A stretch of DNA of 44,833 nucleotides from a virus. The stretch covers positions 1 through 44,833 of the IMG/VR virus record IMGVR_UViG_3300028388_001549; one strand, written 5' to 3'. The stretch's first letter is position 1; each line of letters begins with the position of its first letter. Below the pieces are notes generated by a model. The model saw nothing but the letters and a program-made list of their open reading frames with translations. It was not told the DNA's origin and did no database searches. Position numbers and translations under genes: made by a program. Shown here in pieces: positions 30,515 to 40,987 of this stretch.

Positions 30515-33500
30515 ATGGCGAATCCAATCAAAACGTCCGACTTATATCAGGACGACGGGGCATTGAAAAAACTGATTGCTGAACTTGAAGAAGTCAACAG
30601 CAAGTTGGAAGGATTACGCCAGAATGAAGCACAAAACGCCTCACGCCTTGAAGCACAAATCAAAAAGCTGAACGCCACCACATCATCGCAGCGTGACGAA
30701 ATCGAAGCCACATCGAAACAAGCTGATGAAATCAATCGACGTTATCAGAAGTACACCGAATCATTGTCTGATAATGCGGTCAAGATTGCGGCGTTGAAGA
30801 ATGCTCAACGAACGCTGAATCAGGTCAATAAGCTGGAAGCCAAACTTCTCACCGAAAAAGAGGGGTCGTACAATCGTTTGTCGGCTCAATATTCAATCAA
30901 TAAAATCAGGCTGAACCAGATGTCAGCCGAAGAACGCAAGAACACCAAAGAAGGGCAAGAACTGGTAAAGACGACGAATGCGATTTATCAGGAAATGAAG
31001 CAATTGCAGGAAGAAACGGGCAAACACACGCTGTCCGTTGGTGATTACACCAAGTCCATTCGTGACGCATCGAAAGACCAGCAGCGATTGGCAAAAGAAT
31101 TGGAAGAAACGGTTGCACAATACAAAGCGGCACAAAAGTCAACGAAGTTGACGACGGAAGTGACCGAAGCCTATGAAACCAAGATCCAGGAGTTGACCGA
31201 CCAAATTGACAATCTTGGCACTATCACGGGCAAAACATCAGAAGACTTTGAATCAGGGTTCACCGATTCACTATTGGAAAGCGAAGGCGCATTGGGAGAC
31301 GTTGCCCGTGGTGTTCAGGGCGTTGGTCGTTCATTCAAAGCATTGCTGTCGAACCCGATTGTTTTGGTTCTGGCGACACTTGCTGGCGTTCTGATAACTT
31401 TGTTCAATGCGTTCACGAAAAGCGAAAAGGGGGCGCAACTGATGGCGAAGGTGACAGGAATCGTCAATGGTGTGATGTCTCAATTGGTTGATATAGCGGT
31501 CAAGGTCGCTGAAGGGATTGAATGGGCGTTCAGCAACCCACAGGAAGCGTTGCGTTCATTCGGTAAACTACTGATTGACCAAGTGGTGAACCGATTGAAA
31601 GGGGTCATTGATTTGGCAATTGCTGTCGGGGAAACCATTTATCAGTCCATCACTTTCAATTTTGATGAAGCTGAAAAAGCAGCCAAACGAGCAGGGACGG
31701 CATTCACGCAAGTTCTGACGGGTCTTGATGCTCAACAACAGAATGAGTTTGCAGAAGCGGTCAGAGAAGCCACAAAAGAAATCGTCGAAGAAACGAACGC
31801 CTTTATTAAGCTGGAAGAAGCAAAGCGTTCTGTTCGTCGTGCCAATCGTGCGTTGGTTCGTTCAATTGAAGAACTGACGACCGCTGAAGAAGTAAGTCAA
31901 GCAATCGCAGATGATACGACCAAATCCTTCAAAGAGCGTGAAGAAGCGGCAGAACGTGCCAGACAAGCAACGGAGCAAAGAGCCGCTAAAGAAATTCAGT
32001 TGGCGAAAAATAGTCTTTCGCTTCTCAATACGGAAATCGACCTAAGACGTGCCAACGGTGAACAGGTCGAAGACTTACTGGATAGACAACTGGACGCTTA
32101 TCGAGAAGTGGCAGCGGCAGAACGAAACCTTCTGGTCACTCGCATCAATAACGAACGAACGCTGGCTGAACTTCAGCAAGACCGTTTGGAACGTGACTTG
32201 GATATTCTCATTGATGGGTTTGACAATCAGAAGACCATCAACGAACGTCGATTGAACGACGAACGGCTGACGCTGGCTGAACGAAGAAACATTTTTGAAG
32301 AAACTGTTCGCCTTTCTGATGATAGCTTCGCAAAACAGATTGAAACGATTCAGCAGTTCACGGGGATTCAGGTCAACGCCAATGAATTGATTGCCGAAAG
32401 TGATGCTGTCGCACTCAATCAAAAGATTCGTTCATTGGGTCTTTCTGAAATCATCGAAGGTCGTCTTCTGGAAATCGTCAGAGAACGACGCATTGCTGTT
32501 CAGGATTTATCGGACGCTGAAATCGAACTGGCAGAAAAACAGCGTGACGCACGAATGAAAGCGTTGGAGCAAGCGCAATCAATCGCAAAGTCTGATTTTG
32601 AGTTGACGCAAAGAACGGAAGAAGAAAAAGCGGAACTGGTGCTTCAGCAAAAACGAGATATGTTGGCGCAAGTTCAACAACTCAATTCACAGTTCAGCGA
32701 CACGTTGCCGCCGATAGACACTTCGCAACTGGAAGCATCCATCAGAACGTTGGAATCAGAGTTGTCGCAAGCACGTAAAGCGACAGCACTTGAATCGTTT
32801 GACCAACAACAATCGCTGGCGCAATCTGAATTTGATTTGCTTCGCACATCAGAGCGCAAGAAAACAGAATTTCGTCTGAACGCTGAAAAAGAACGTCTTC
32901 AGAAGATTTTGCAATTGAATGAACAATTTGGTTCAGACCTGACGGAATCACAACTTCAGACTATTAAGAACCAAATTGCTCGAATTGACACGGAACTGAA
33001 CCGAGCAAGCAGCCAAGTCAATGACATTTATGATGTTTTCGGTTTCGACTTGGATGATGAAACACGGTCGGCACTCAACGAATCGGTCGGCTATGCGAAA
33101 GAACTGATTGGAGAACTGACCGCAGCACGTCAGGAAGCGGCGAATCAAGCCGTACAAGCAGCCAACGAACAAGTGGCGGCATCACAGCGAGCATTGGACA
33201 TCGAGATTCAAAACCGAAATGCTGGCTATGCTCACAGCGTCGAGACGGCAGAAAACGAACTGGCATCAGCGAAGCGGAATCAGGAACGAGCATTGAAAGA
33301 ACAGCGCAAGGCACAACGAGCGCAAAACGCCATTCAAACGCTTGAACAAACATCGAATCTTGTGACCGCTTCGGCGAAGATTTGGTCTTCATTTGCGGGA
33401 CTTGGGCCAGCAGGGCCATTCTTGGCAATCGGAGCAATTGCCGCCATGTGGGGGTCGTTCGTAGCTGCTAAAATCAGAGCGTCACAATTGGCGAAAAAAC

Positions 33501-33919
33501 AGTTTGGCGAAGGTGGTCTGGAAATTCTTGGCGGTGGTTCACACGCATCAGGAAACGACACTTATCTGGGATTCCAGTCAGAAGGTCGCCCAGCATTCGG
33601 GCAAAAAGGCGAAGCGGTTGCCATCATCCCAACGAAGCAAACACGGAAGTATCGAAAGGTGTTGCCCGACTTGGTTAATTCACTACGTCGTGGAACATTT
33701 GAACATCAATACGGGAAGATAAATGGTCAGGCTTCATCAGATAGTGAAGTCATGGTCGTCGGTGCGGCTGGAAGTCAATCGTCATCAGCCGACATCAGTA
33801 ATTTGGAAAGCGATGTTTCTGCAATTCGCAAGCAAGGTGAAAAGCAATATCATCGAGACGAAAAAGGCAATTTGGTTGAGCGTTACAAAAACCTGACAAG
33901 AATTTATGTCCAAAGTTGA
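30515..33919 (+). CDS. Tape measure protein
   Basis: The 1134-residue product is the longest in the genome and mostly coiled coil (for example EELEEVNSKLEGLRQ-like repeats, AQRTLNQVNKLEAKLLTEKE, EYKxx-type heptads). It has a hydrophobic segment near residue 285 (NPIVLVLATLAGVLITLFNA) and another near 955-985 (GPAGPFLAIGAIAAMWGSF), as usual for tape measures. Its length sets tail length; at roughly 1.5 angstrom per residue a tail near 170 nm is expected, which is inference. The end overlaps the next gene by 14 bases. Confidence 0.85.
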   Translation: MANPIKTSDLYQDDGALKKLIAELEEVNSKLEGLRQNEAQNASRLEAQIKKLNATTSSQRDEIEATSKQADEINRRYQKYTESLSDNAVKIAALKNAQRTLNQVNKLEAKLLTEKEGSYNRLSAQYSINKIRLNQMSAEERKNTKEGQELVKTTNAIYQEMKQLQEETGKHTLSVGDYTKSIRDASKDQQRLAKELEETVAQYKAAQKSTKLTTEVTEAYETKIQELTDQIDNLGTITGKTSEDFESGFTDSLLESEGALGDVARGVQGVGRSFKALLSNPIVLVLATLAGVLITLFNAFTKSEKGAQLMAKVTGIVNGVMSQLVDIAVKVAEGIEWAFSNPQEALRSFGKLLIDQVVNRLKGVIDLAIAVGETIYQSITFNFDEAEKAAKRAGTAFTQVLTGLDAQQQNEFAEAVREATKEIVEETNAFIKLEEAKRSVRRANRALVRSIEELTTAEEVSQAIADDTTKSFKEREEAAERARQATEQRAAKEIQLAKNSLSLLNTEIDLRRANGEQVEDLLDRQLDAYREVAAAERNLLVTRINNERTLAELQQDRLERDLDILIDGFDNQKTINERRLNDERLTLAERRNIFEETVRLSDDSFAKQIETIQQFTGIQVNANELIAESDAVALNQKIRSLGLSEIIEGRLLEIVRERRIAVQDLSDAEIELAEKQRDARMKALEQAQSIAKSDFELTQRTEEEKAELVLQQKRDMLAQVQQLNSQFSDTLPPIDTSQLEASIRTLESELSQARKATALESFDQQQSLAQSEFDLLRTSERKKTEFRLNAEKERLQKILQLNEQFGSDLTESQLQTIKNQIARIDTELNRASSQVNDIYDVFGFDLDDETRSALNESVGYAKELIGELTAARQEAANQAVQAANEQVAASQRALDIEIQNRNAGYAHSVETAENELASAKRNQERALKEQRKAQRAQNAIQTLEQTSNLVTASAKIWSSFAGLGPAGPFLAIGAIAAMWGSFVAAKIRASQLAKKQFGEGGLEILGGGSHASGNDTYLGFQSEGRPAFGQKGEAVAIIPTKQTRKYRKVLPDLVNSLRRGTFEHQYGKINGQASSDSEVMVVGAAGSQSSSADISNLESDVSAIRKQGEKQYHRDEKGNLVERYKNLTRIYVQS

Positions 33920-36407
33920 TTACAGATTCAGAGTTGAAACCGACACGACGACGGTTGAAATGACACCGTTGTACGGAAGCGACCTGTCCAAAGAAGTGGA
34001 ACGGGAAGCGAATCAGGTGTTTTTCCGTGAAAAGCTATCGGGAAAGCTGACCTTCGTGCGTGGTGACTTTGACTTGATTGACGCATCATCGTTCGGGCAT
34101 GAATTTGTGGTTCACATTGACAGGAAGCCAAGAAATCAGCCATGGGAACTTGATTGGTGGGTCGGCACTTTCACAAAGACTGATTGCGAGTTCGACGAAG
34201 ACAACAAGACCGTTGAAGCGGAAATCGAACCCCTTGACCGATATAAAAAGGTCATGGATGCGATGGACAAAGAATTTGACCTGATTGAAGCTGCCCCAGA
34301 GACGGCAGAAGTGTTGCTGAAGGTGCAACCGTTGGTTCAGGTTTACATCTTGGGTTCAAATGTGGTGACGAATATCATGTCGGGCGTTCATTGGGAACAG
34401 CCGATTCAAGACCCGACGATATTGCAAGACCCATTCTTGTCGCTAAAGCTGGTCAATGATTACTTCTTCGCCACTAAATTGACGATGGCATACATCCCCG
34501 GCACAACCGCAAACGGGGGGACGCTGGACCCCGATGTGTCTGGTTCGTACAATTACCCACAGTATGACCGTGCTGATGGTCGTTATCAGTTCATCACGGT
34601 TGGTGCGGCGAACTTCCCTGGGCTTGGTTCTCAACCTACTGATGACCCACAAGGCAATGCGGAATCCATGTTTGTCGTGTCGGCTGTCCCACTCGATGAA
34701 TGGGATGACTTTCTTTCTATCTGGCAAGCTGGAAACGGAAATCAATTTGAGTACATCGGTTCACAACCGCAACCTGGCACCAGTAATTTCCAGATGCACT
34801 TCAGAGGATTGAACGGAGATTCAGCACCGTCATCAGGAACGTTGACACACGTATCAGGGGCAGTCAATACAGGTGCTATCACATACACGGCATATCAAAA
34901 CAACTGGCTGTTTTGGCGAAATGCGTTGTATGACCAGAATCCACCAATTCCATTGATTCAGCGGTACGTTTATGTGGCTCAATACGCTTTCGGTTCTGCC
35001 GCTGGAACAGGTACGCACAATCATTCAGGTGAACCCATGCGGTCGCTCGATGACCCAAATTCACAGGTTCGTTTGTTTAGTGCGGCGATGTACGTTCGCT
35101 ACCTGACCAATGAAACCGTTGTCAATGGCAGCAACACGCAACCAATTCCAGAAAATGACATCGTGACTTCTTCATCGAGGTACGAACGAGTGATTGGATT
35201 GTTGTATGATGCTTTTATTCCGTATGACGGGAACAGTGCAACGCCTGACAGATGGGGTCGCTATGCGTCAAATGCGGTCAACTTCGCTGGCAATTACTTC
35301 ACGCAATTCATCGCAGCACCGTCATCAGGGATTGGGCAAACATACCCCATCGCAAAATCAGAATGGACGGAATGGTCAATCTGGTTTTATTACACGTCTG
35401 GTCTTCGTCTTCTTCAGGAAAACGGCGGCACTCAATACACGCTGAAAAATGCAATGAAGTTTGGTGACTCCATCAACTCATTGCTGAAGTTGATTGACCC
35501 AACGGTGACGCATCTGGAAGACCAAGACCATTCGCAATTTTTGTATGGCTCAAACTCGATTCGTGGTGGCGTAAAATATCCGTTGATTAGCCCGAAATCA
35601 AATGTCATCGTTGGTGAGTACGACAAACCAGCGCAAAAGGCACGGGTTCGATTGGCTGACTTTCTTAATTTCTGTCGTGACTTTTATCAACTTGCTTGGT
35701 ACATTGACGACAATAATCGTTTGGTTTTGGAACACATTCAGTTTTTTGAAAATGGAATGACCTATTCTGGGACTGATGTTGATTTGGACTTGACAACTTT
35801 GCTTGAACCCAAGACGGGGAAACCATGGGCGTATCGAACGAAGAAGTACAAGTTCGACAAAGTGGATATGCCAGAACAGATTCGTCACAAATGGATGGAC
35901 GACAGTTCTGAACCGTTTGAAGGATTCCCGATTGAAGTGTTGTCGCCGTATGTTCAGAAAGGGAATTTGAGCGAAAAGAATCTTTCACTTTTCACGTCTG
36001 ACGTTGACCTGATTCATGCGAACAGCGACCAGATTGCACAAGATGGGTTCGTGTTCATGGAAGCAATCATCAACGGCGACGGAGAATTTGAACTTCCATT
36101 CGTCACCATCACTTTGACATATCCATTGGAATACAAGATTCAAAACGGGTATGCGGCAATGGTTTACGCTCACAATCAATACTGGCGGTATTTACTGCCA
36201 GCATCATCGGTCGAAATGAATCTGGATGCAATTACAGCATTGAGCGTCAAGAAAAACCGAGTTCAGGAAATCGACTACCCATCACCTGTCGAACCTGACC
36301 CAATGAAACTTATTACCACGTCTTTGGGTGATGGGCGTGTGACAAAAATGACGATAAACCTGTCATCGGGTGCCGTCAAAATAACTTTGAAGCATGGCAC
36401 AGAATAA
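33906..36407 (+). CDS. Tail tip / baseplate protein (Dit-Tal type)
   Basis: The 833-residue product follows the tape measure. It starts with VDYRFRVETDTTTVEMTPLY and EKLSGKLTFVRGDFDLIDAS, typical of the Dit-like N-terminal domain of tail tip proteins in Bacteroidota phages, then has a large beta-rich body with no recognised enzyme motif. It likely forms the hub where fibres attach. Start and stop overlap neighbouring genes by 14 bases each, in a tail operon. Confidence 0.65.
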   Translation: MSKVDYRFRVETDTTTVEMTPLYGSDLSKEVEREANQVFFREKLSGKLTFVRGDFDLIDASSFGHEFVVHIDRKPRNQPWELDWWVGTFTKTDCEFDEDNKTVEAEIEPLDRYKKVMDAMDKEFDLIEAAPETAEVLLKVQPLVQVYILGSNVVTNIMSGVHWEQPIQDPTILQDPFLSLKLVNDYFFATKLTMAYIPGTTANGGTLDPDVSGSYNYPQYDRADGRYQFITVGAANFPGLGSQPTDDPQGNAESMFVVSAVPLDEWDDFLSIWQAGNGNQFEYIGSQPQPGTSNFQMHFRGLNGDSAPSSGTLTHVSGAVNTGAITYTAYQNNWLFWRNALYDQNPPIPLIQRYVYVAQYAFGSAAGTGTHNHSGEPMRSLDDPNSQVRLFSAAMYVRYLTNETVVNGSNTQPIPENDIVTSSSRYERVIGLLYDAFIPYDGNSATPDRWGRYASNAVNFAGNYFTQFIAAPSSGIGQTYPIAKSEWTEWSIWFYYTSGLRLLQENGGTQYTLKNAMKFGDSINSLLKLIDPTVTHLEDQDHSQFLYGSNSIRGGVKYPLISPKSNVIVGEYDKPAQKARVRLADFLNFCRDFYQLAWYIDDNNRLVLEHIQFFENGMTYSGTDVDLDLTTLLEPKTGKPWAYRTKKYKFDKVDMPEQIRHKWMDDSSEPFEGFPIEVLSPYVQKGNLSEKNLSLFTSDVDLIHANSDQIAQDGFVFMEAIINGDGEFELPFVTITLTYPLEYKIQNGYAAMVYAHNQYWRYLLPASSVEMNLDAITALSVKKNRVQEIDYPSPVEPDPMKLITTSLGDGRVTKMTINLSSGAVKITLKHGTE

Positions 36408-37782
36408 ACAGTTGAACATACTGGCTTGGTACGATGACATTCAAAAGCAGAATCATCGCAAATGGTGGGCGTTCGACCGTGTGTTCTCGCTGATTACAGG
36501 TCTTGACACATTGCCACCGTTTCAAATGGTCAGAGCGCAAACAGGGGCAGCAATTACAGAACTGAAGCTGATTGATTTTCAGTCGGGAGTTGAAACCGAT
36601 ATTTTGAACAGCGCATTGGCGACAGGGCTTGAAGTAGCGACGTTCACCGATTATGACTTGGTGATTTATCCGTCTGTTCTTCCTTTACAAATTGTCGATG
36701 TTCAAACTGGTCATTATTATCTGAAGATGTCCGATGCGTCGAACACTTGGTTCAGCGAGGTTTTCAATATGTCTGATGATTTGTCAGACTTTATCAAAAT
36801 TGAATATTGGCACGGCGAAGATTTTGTTTTTCCGAACGGTCATATTCGATACAGATTCCCGTTCAAAAACAGGGTTTACATTCCTTCGGATATTGGTAAA
36901 CCGTCGTATGAGTACGAAGAACAGGTTGTCAAGCGTGACGGATATAATTTTCCTACTCAACAAATCAGTTATAAATTGCACCGATTTGTGATGCTTGCGC
37001 CCGAATTTCTCATTGATGCAATGCGTGTGATTCGGATGCACGACTTCGTTGAAATCTTTTATCAAGGGTATGAACACGAAGTTGATGAACTGTTGATGAA
37101 TGACCCACGATGGCAAACACAAGGCGATTTGGCTGAAGTTGAAGTCGAGTTCAAAACCGATACTGTTGTTGTCACAAACGGTCGTGGTCTTACCTCAACG
37201 GAATATCTGGTCGCTGATGACGAGTGTATCACATCAGACCGTGTTGCGGTTGCTCGATTGACTGAAGGTTCGGCAGAATACACGGGCTTTTACTACAATC
37301 AGGGTGGCAACCAAGTCGATTTGGAAACGGGTGACATTATTCTGAAAGTCGAAACGAGCGGCGATATTGTTGCCGAGCAATACAACGGGTCTGGATATAG
37401 CGCACTATCAACCAGCGATGGTGGCACAGCATACGACCAACGAGGTGATAAATACTATGTATTTTATGATGGGACGTATGGCGACCCACTTATTGATGGG
37501 TTCAATAATACAGGAAACGGTGTACTTTTGACGGGGAGAAGTTTCCCGAATACAATAGTTGACATTTATGTTGAAAATACCAGCGGCGACCAGATAAAAA
37601 CAGGGTCAGGTTCGTCCGCAGATTTTGCAACAATAGGAATCGCTTATACAAGTGTCATCGGGTATAACAGGGTTCGAGTTAAAGCGACATCAATCAATTG
37701 TTCAGGATTTGAACAATCTAATTTTATAGAATTTTTTGGCGTTGGTTCAGGAGTTATCGGCTCATCCTTCGCAATTGGTTAA
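36394..37782 (+). CDS. Tail protein, 462 residues
   Basis: The product has a beta-rich N-terminal part with LNILAWYDDIQKQNHRKWW and GHYYLKMSDASNTWFSEVF, and a C-terminal part of Ig-like strands (YDGTYGDPLIDGFNNTG, RVRVKATSINCSGFEQSNF). Such proteins in Bacteroidota phages connect the tail tip and the fibre. There is no enzymatic motif. From its position, a minor tail or adhesin role is likely. Confidence 0.6.
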   Translation: MAQNKQLNILAWYDDIQKQNHRKWWAFDRVFSLITGLDTLPPFQMVRAQTGAAITELKLIDFQSGVETDILNSALATGLEVATFTDYDLVIYPSVLPLQIVDVQTGHYYLKMSDASNTWFSEVFNMSDDLSDFIKIEYWHGEDFVFPNGHIRYRFPFKNRVYIPSDIGKPSYEYEEQVVKRDGYNFPTQQISYKLHRFVMLAPEFLIDAMRVIRMHDFVEIFYQGYEHEVDELLMNDPRWQTQGDLAEVEVEFKTDTVVVTNGRGLTSTEYLVADDECITSDRVAVARLTEGSAEYTGFYYNQGGNQVDLETGDIILKVETSGDIVAEQYNGSGYSALSTSDGGTAYDQRGDKYYVFYDGTYGDPLIDGFNNTGNGVLLTGRSFPNTIVDIYVENTSGDQIKTGSGSSADFATIGIAYTSVIGYNRVRVKATSINCSGFEQSNFIEFFGVGSGVIGSSFAIG

Positions 37783-37800
37783 ACCGTAAAAAATGCAATC

Positions 37801-40266
37801 ATGGCAGTTGAATCAAAAACACAAATAAAAACTTATTTCGAGACGGGGGATATTCCAACGCAAGCACAGTTTGAAAATCTGATTGATTCGTTGGCACACG
37901 AACAATCGGTCAAAAAACTAAATCCGACAATCAGCGACAAGCCACATCGGTTTTTTGCTGGAAAAGCTGACAATTTCGCATTTCAACAAGGTAGCTGGAC
38001 TGTTTTGAACAATGTCTTCACAATGCAGACTGATGCCCGTTTCTGGTGGAATGTTTCTGCAATTGGACTACAATCAGGAGACATTTATACTTTGTATGTT
38101 AAAATGGATTCTGGCGGCGAAGATATTATTGTGACCATTGGCGGGACAGTAGCGAGTAAAATTGAAATCAGCGGAACAATTTATCATGTAGTTTCACAGC
38201 AATACACATCAGGGCAAATTGAAGTCAGATTTGATAACAGGTCAAATTCGGTTGCGGCTGTTTTTAGCAACATGATTCATGTTGTCAAAGGTGTTTTTCT
38301 TAACCCTGTTGAAATTGATGGCGTTGAGAATGACCGAATGAATGTATTCAAACGTTCACGGTTTCAAAATGATGATTTGAATTTTTATCGTGTCATCACT
38401 TCGGGCAGTTCTTATTCTTTTGAATCTGATGCTTTTTTAGGCAACAAATTAGTTATTCAAAATACAACTTCAAGCACCACGGGAACATCTGATATTTATT
38501 TTGTCAACACACCCTTGATAAAAGAGGGTCTTCAGTATCAATTGAAGATAAACGTTGAATCTGTAACGGGCAAACACGTCTTTGAATTTGGGAAAGGGAT
38601 TGACAACTTTACCACATTTCTTGTCTCTTACAAAAAAGAAATTTTAGGTGCAGGGGAATTTGTAGTCAATATGCCGTTGACTGATGCAACCAGAAACTAC
38701 ATGGTTTTGCGAGTTTCTTCAATCAATGAAGGAACAGCAACGGAAATAAAGATAAAAAGCATTCAAATTTTACCAATCGACAACACGGTTGGGGATTATT
38801 TGACGACAGTTGTTGAGGAAGTTTCTAAAACTGAAATCAATAAATCTGTAAAAACTATCCGATATGTGTCTTCAACAGGGTCAGACACAAATCTTGGCAT
38901 TTATCCAGAAGCTCCCGCAGTTGGAGGAGGAAGAAACCCTTTAGAGGGACCATACGCTACAATTCAACGAGCGTTGCAGGATAGACCAGAAATAATATAT
39001 TTGGTGGCTGGAACATACGAAAATGAACCAGACTTGGATATTCCATCAGATTTGAGTGTCAAAATAATCGCACCAAACGGCAGAGCAATTTTCTATCAAG
39101 GTGGCAAAGTTGACGGCGATTCAATGACACAAAATGCGTTGCCAACGGCTTATCAGATAGCTAATTCAGACACGGTTGAAGAACTGTTTCAGAACGATGA
39201 AGGGTTGTTGCTTTCTGAACAAACGTCAATTGCCAATGTAGCGGCAAACGAAGGAACTTGGTTTCACGATGGTTCGACGCTTTACGTTAATCCTCAAGGG
39301 GCGGCGAATCCTTCTGGAATGTTTTTTTATTACACCAAGAATAAAGGATTCACAACCACATCGACAAACACGCCTGGCACATCTTCACCGTACAATTCGC
39401 CACACGTAGAAATATCAGGCGTTGAAGTTAGGTATGGGAAAGGTGCTTTTATTCTGTCAAAGTGTTCTTTTTTGTTGACTGATTGCCACGCTTTTGGATG
39501 TGTTGTAAACGGCTTCGGGTTTCAGTATGCAATTGGTCGTTGTGTGAAATGTTCTGCCAACCATAATATCAGAGATGGGTTCAATGTGTTTTGGGAAGCA
39601 ACCATTCACTTAGAAGATTGTGAAGCATTTTTTAACAAAGGGAATAATGACGGATATTCATATCATAAAACTTCAAAAGGAGCATTGATAAGATGTGAAG
39701 CTGGGGGAAATTCCAAGTACGATTTTGTTGACATCGACGCAACAGAAGTCGAATGGATTGATTGTGTTTCATACGGGGCAATGGGGATAACGGGACGTTC
39801 TGGCGATGCCACTTTTGTCAATGGCAATGTGGAATATTCAGGGCAAACATTCAAGCGTAAAATAATCGGTGGAAGATACCCCAGTCTGATTGTCAATAAT
39901 TCAGGAGGTTCAACGCTTGAATTGGAAATGAACAACGTTTTTGTGGAGGGAGAATTATTTGTCGCAAATTCAGTCTTAGCAAAATTAGACCGTGTTTCAT
40001 GTTCTTCGCTTAGAACGTCGGCTTCTGACGTTGAAATCAAAAGATGTAAAATGAACAACGGCACAATTGGTCTTCGTCAAGATTCAGGAGTGGTGAACAT
40101 AGAAGAATCGACAATCATAAATTGCGATGAAGGCATTCAAAAAAACGGAGGAACTTTGACTGTTGGAACGGCAAACAACTTGTATAACAACACATCAGAT
40201 TATACAGGTTCTAATCCTGTTGCCACATCAGAACAAAATAAAAATTTATCTTTCGCATCTGTTTAA
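37801..40266 (+). CDS. Tail fibre with beta-helix domain
   Basis: The 821-residue product starts with the short fibre head motif IKTYFETGDIPTQAQFENLI, common at the N-terminus of Bacteroidota phage fibres. The middle has jelly-roll-like regions, and from about residue 355 a right-handed beta-helix: IRYVSSTGSDTNLG, GPYATIQRALQD, YLVAGTYENEPDLDI, then repeated short strands with Asn and Gly turns. The domain resembles pectate-lyase folds that bind or cut surface glycans. Its coding DNA is AT-richer, as expected for a fast-evolving receptor gene. Confidence 0.8.
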   Translation: MAVESKTQIKTYFETGDIPTQAQFENLIDSLAHEQSVKKLNPTISDKPHRFFAGKADNFAFQQGSWTVLNNVFTMQTDARFWWNVSAIGLQSGDIYTLYVKMDSGGEDIIVTIGGTVASKIEISGTIYHVVSQQYTSGQIEVRFDNRSNSVAAVFSNMIHVVKGVFLNPVEIDGVENDRMNVFKRSRFQNDDLNFYRVITSGSSYSFESDAFLGNKLVIQNTTSSTTGTSDIYFVNTPLIKEGLQYQLKINVESVTGKHVFEFGKGIDNFTTFLVSYKKEILGAGEFVVNMPLTDATRNYMVLRVSSINEGTATEIKIKSIQILPIDNTVGDYLTTVVEEVSKTEINKSVKTIRYVSSTGSDTNLGIYPEAPAVGGGRNPLEGPYATIQRALQDRPEIIYLVAGTYENEPDLDIPSDLSVKIIAPNGRAIFYQGGKVDGDSMTQNALPTAYQIANSDTVEELFQNDEGLLLSEQTSIANVAANEGTWFHDGSTLYVNPQGAANPSGMFFYYTKNKGFTTTSTNTPGTSSPYNSPHVEISGVEVRYGKGAFILSKCSFLLTDCHAFGCVVNGFGFQYAIGRCVKCSANHNIRDGFNVFWEATIHLEDCEAFFNKGNNDGYSYHKTSKGALIRCEAGGNSKYDFVDIDATEVEWIDCVSYGAMGITGRSGDATFVNGNVEYSGQTFKRKIIGGRYPSLIVNNSGGSTLELEMNNVFVEGELFVANSVLAKLDRVSCSSLRTSASDVEIKRCKMNNGTIGLRQDSGVVNIEESTIINCDEGIQKNGGTLTVGTANNLYNNTSDYTGSNPVATSEQNKNLSFASV

Positions 40267-40276
40267 AAGTTATCCC

Positions 40277-40555
40277 ATGAATGAATTTTTAGAAATCGCA
40301 AAGCAGTTTTGGGCATTCATTGTCGCTATTGGCGGCGGTGTTGCTGCTTACTTTCGTTGGAAATCGACACGTCGTAAAAGTACGACGATGCTTTATGATG
40401 AATTGGAAAAGCTGAAGCAAAAAGTCATTCTTCAGGTTAGTCGTGAGGTGGAACAAGCGTCGGAGTTAGCGGAAAAAAACCGCATCATTGAGGAATTTAA
40501 AATTCATTGCCCTGACTGTTACGCATCATTCATTGATAAACAAACCGAACTATGA
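40277..40555 (+). CDS. Holin/spanin-like protein with one membrane span and coiled coil
   Basis: The start at 40277 is used rather than 40163, which lies inside the fibre gene. The 92-residue product has an N-terminal span (FWAFIVAIGGGVAAYF), a basic stop (RWKSTRRKS) and a long charged helix (LEKLKQKVILQVSREVEQAS). Phages of this group often carry such a protein after the fibre, where holins lie. The type of holin or spanin cannot be decided by eye. It overlaps the cupin start by four bases. Confidence 0.55.
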   Translation: MNEFLEIAKQFWAFIVAIGGGVAAYFRWKSTRRKSTTMLYDELEKLKQKVILQVSREVEQASELAEKNRIIEEFKIHCPDCYASFIDKQTEL

Positions 40556-40938
40556 AAATGCAAAAAGTTGAAAATCTTATTCAGGAAATCAACGATTTGG
40601 TTGACCTGAAATTTGACAGTCTTCAGTCGTGGAGTGTGTTAAAAAAATGGGCTGTTGGTGAAAGCAGAAAATTGAGCAACACCATAAGCACCAAAGTCAT
40701 TGATTCTGATGACCACATTCGATTCGTGACGCAAATTCCCCCGGATGAAGAATTTGAGAACCATTGGCACGATTGCGCTGAAATATGCACGGTCTTAGCT
40801 GGTCAACTCAAAGACAAGGTGACGGGGAAAATCTGGAATGTAAATGACAAAGCTGTTTTCAGCAAAGGTCAGAAGCACGTCCCGATGAACCCGTCGTCAA
40901 TTGTACCGTGTTTTATTATTGTGGACTTCCATCGGTAA
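40552..40938 (+). CDS. Cupin-fold protein
   Basis: The 128-residue product has a clear cupin metal site: HWHDCAEIC with His71, His73 and Glu77, a GQLKDKVTGKIW turn and a second His in GQKHVPMNP (His109). Small cupins of this kind occur in phages near the fibre or lysis genes; substrates are unknown. It could bind a small molecule or modify a surface polymer. Confidence 0.65.
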   Translation: MKMQKVENLIQEINDLVDLKFDSLQSWSVLKKWAVGESRKLSNTISTKVIDSDDHIRFVTQIPPDEEFENHWHDCAEICTVLAGQLKDKVTGKIWNVNDKAVFSKGQKHVPMNPSSIVPCFIIVDFHR

Positions 40939-40944
40939 TTATCT

Positions 40945-40952
40945 TACCTTTG
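40945..40952 (+). promoter_or_regulatory. Possible -7 box before the 40988 gene
   Basis: TACCTTTG is an exact TAnnTTTG. The nearest TTG upstream is at 40919-40921, with a gap of 23 instead of 20. The gene starts at 40988 with the TTAACCTTTAATTT leader. Confidence 0.5.
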
Positions 40953-40987
40953 AAGTGAATATTCATTAACCTTTAATTTATTTAGTC

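Noticed and set aside
40163-40276. Longer N-terminus for the holin-like gene
   Set aside because: The extra codons lie inside the fibre gene, and the ATG at 40277 sits after the fibre stop in an AT-rich context with the membrane span right behind it.
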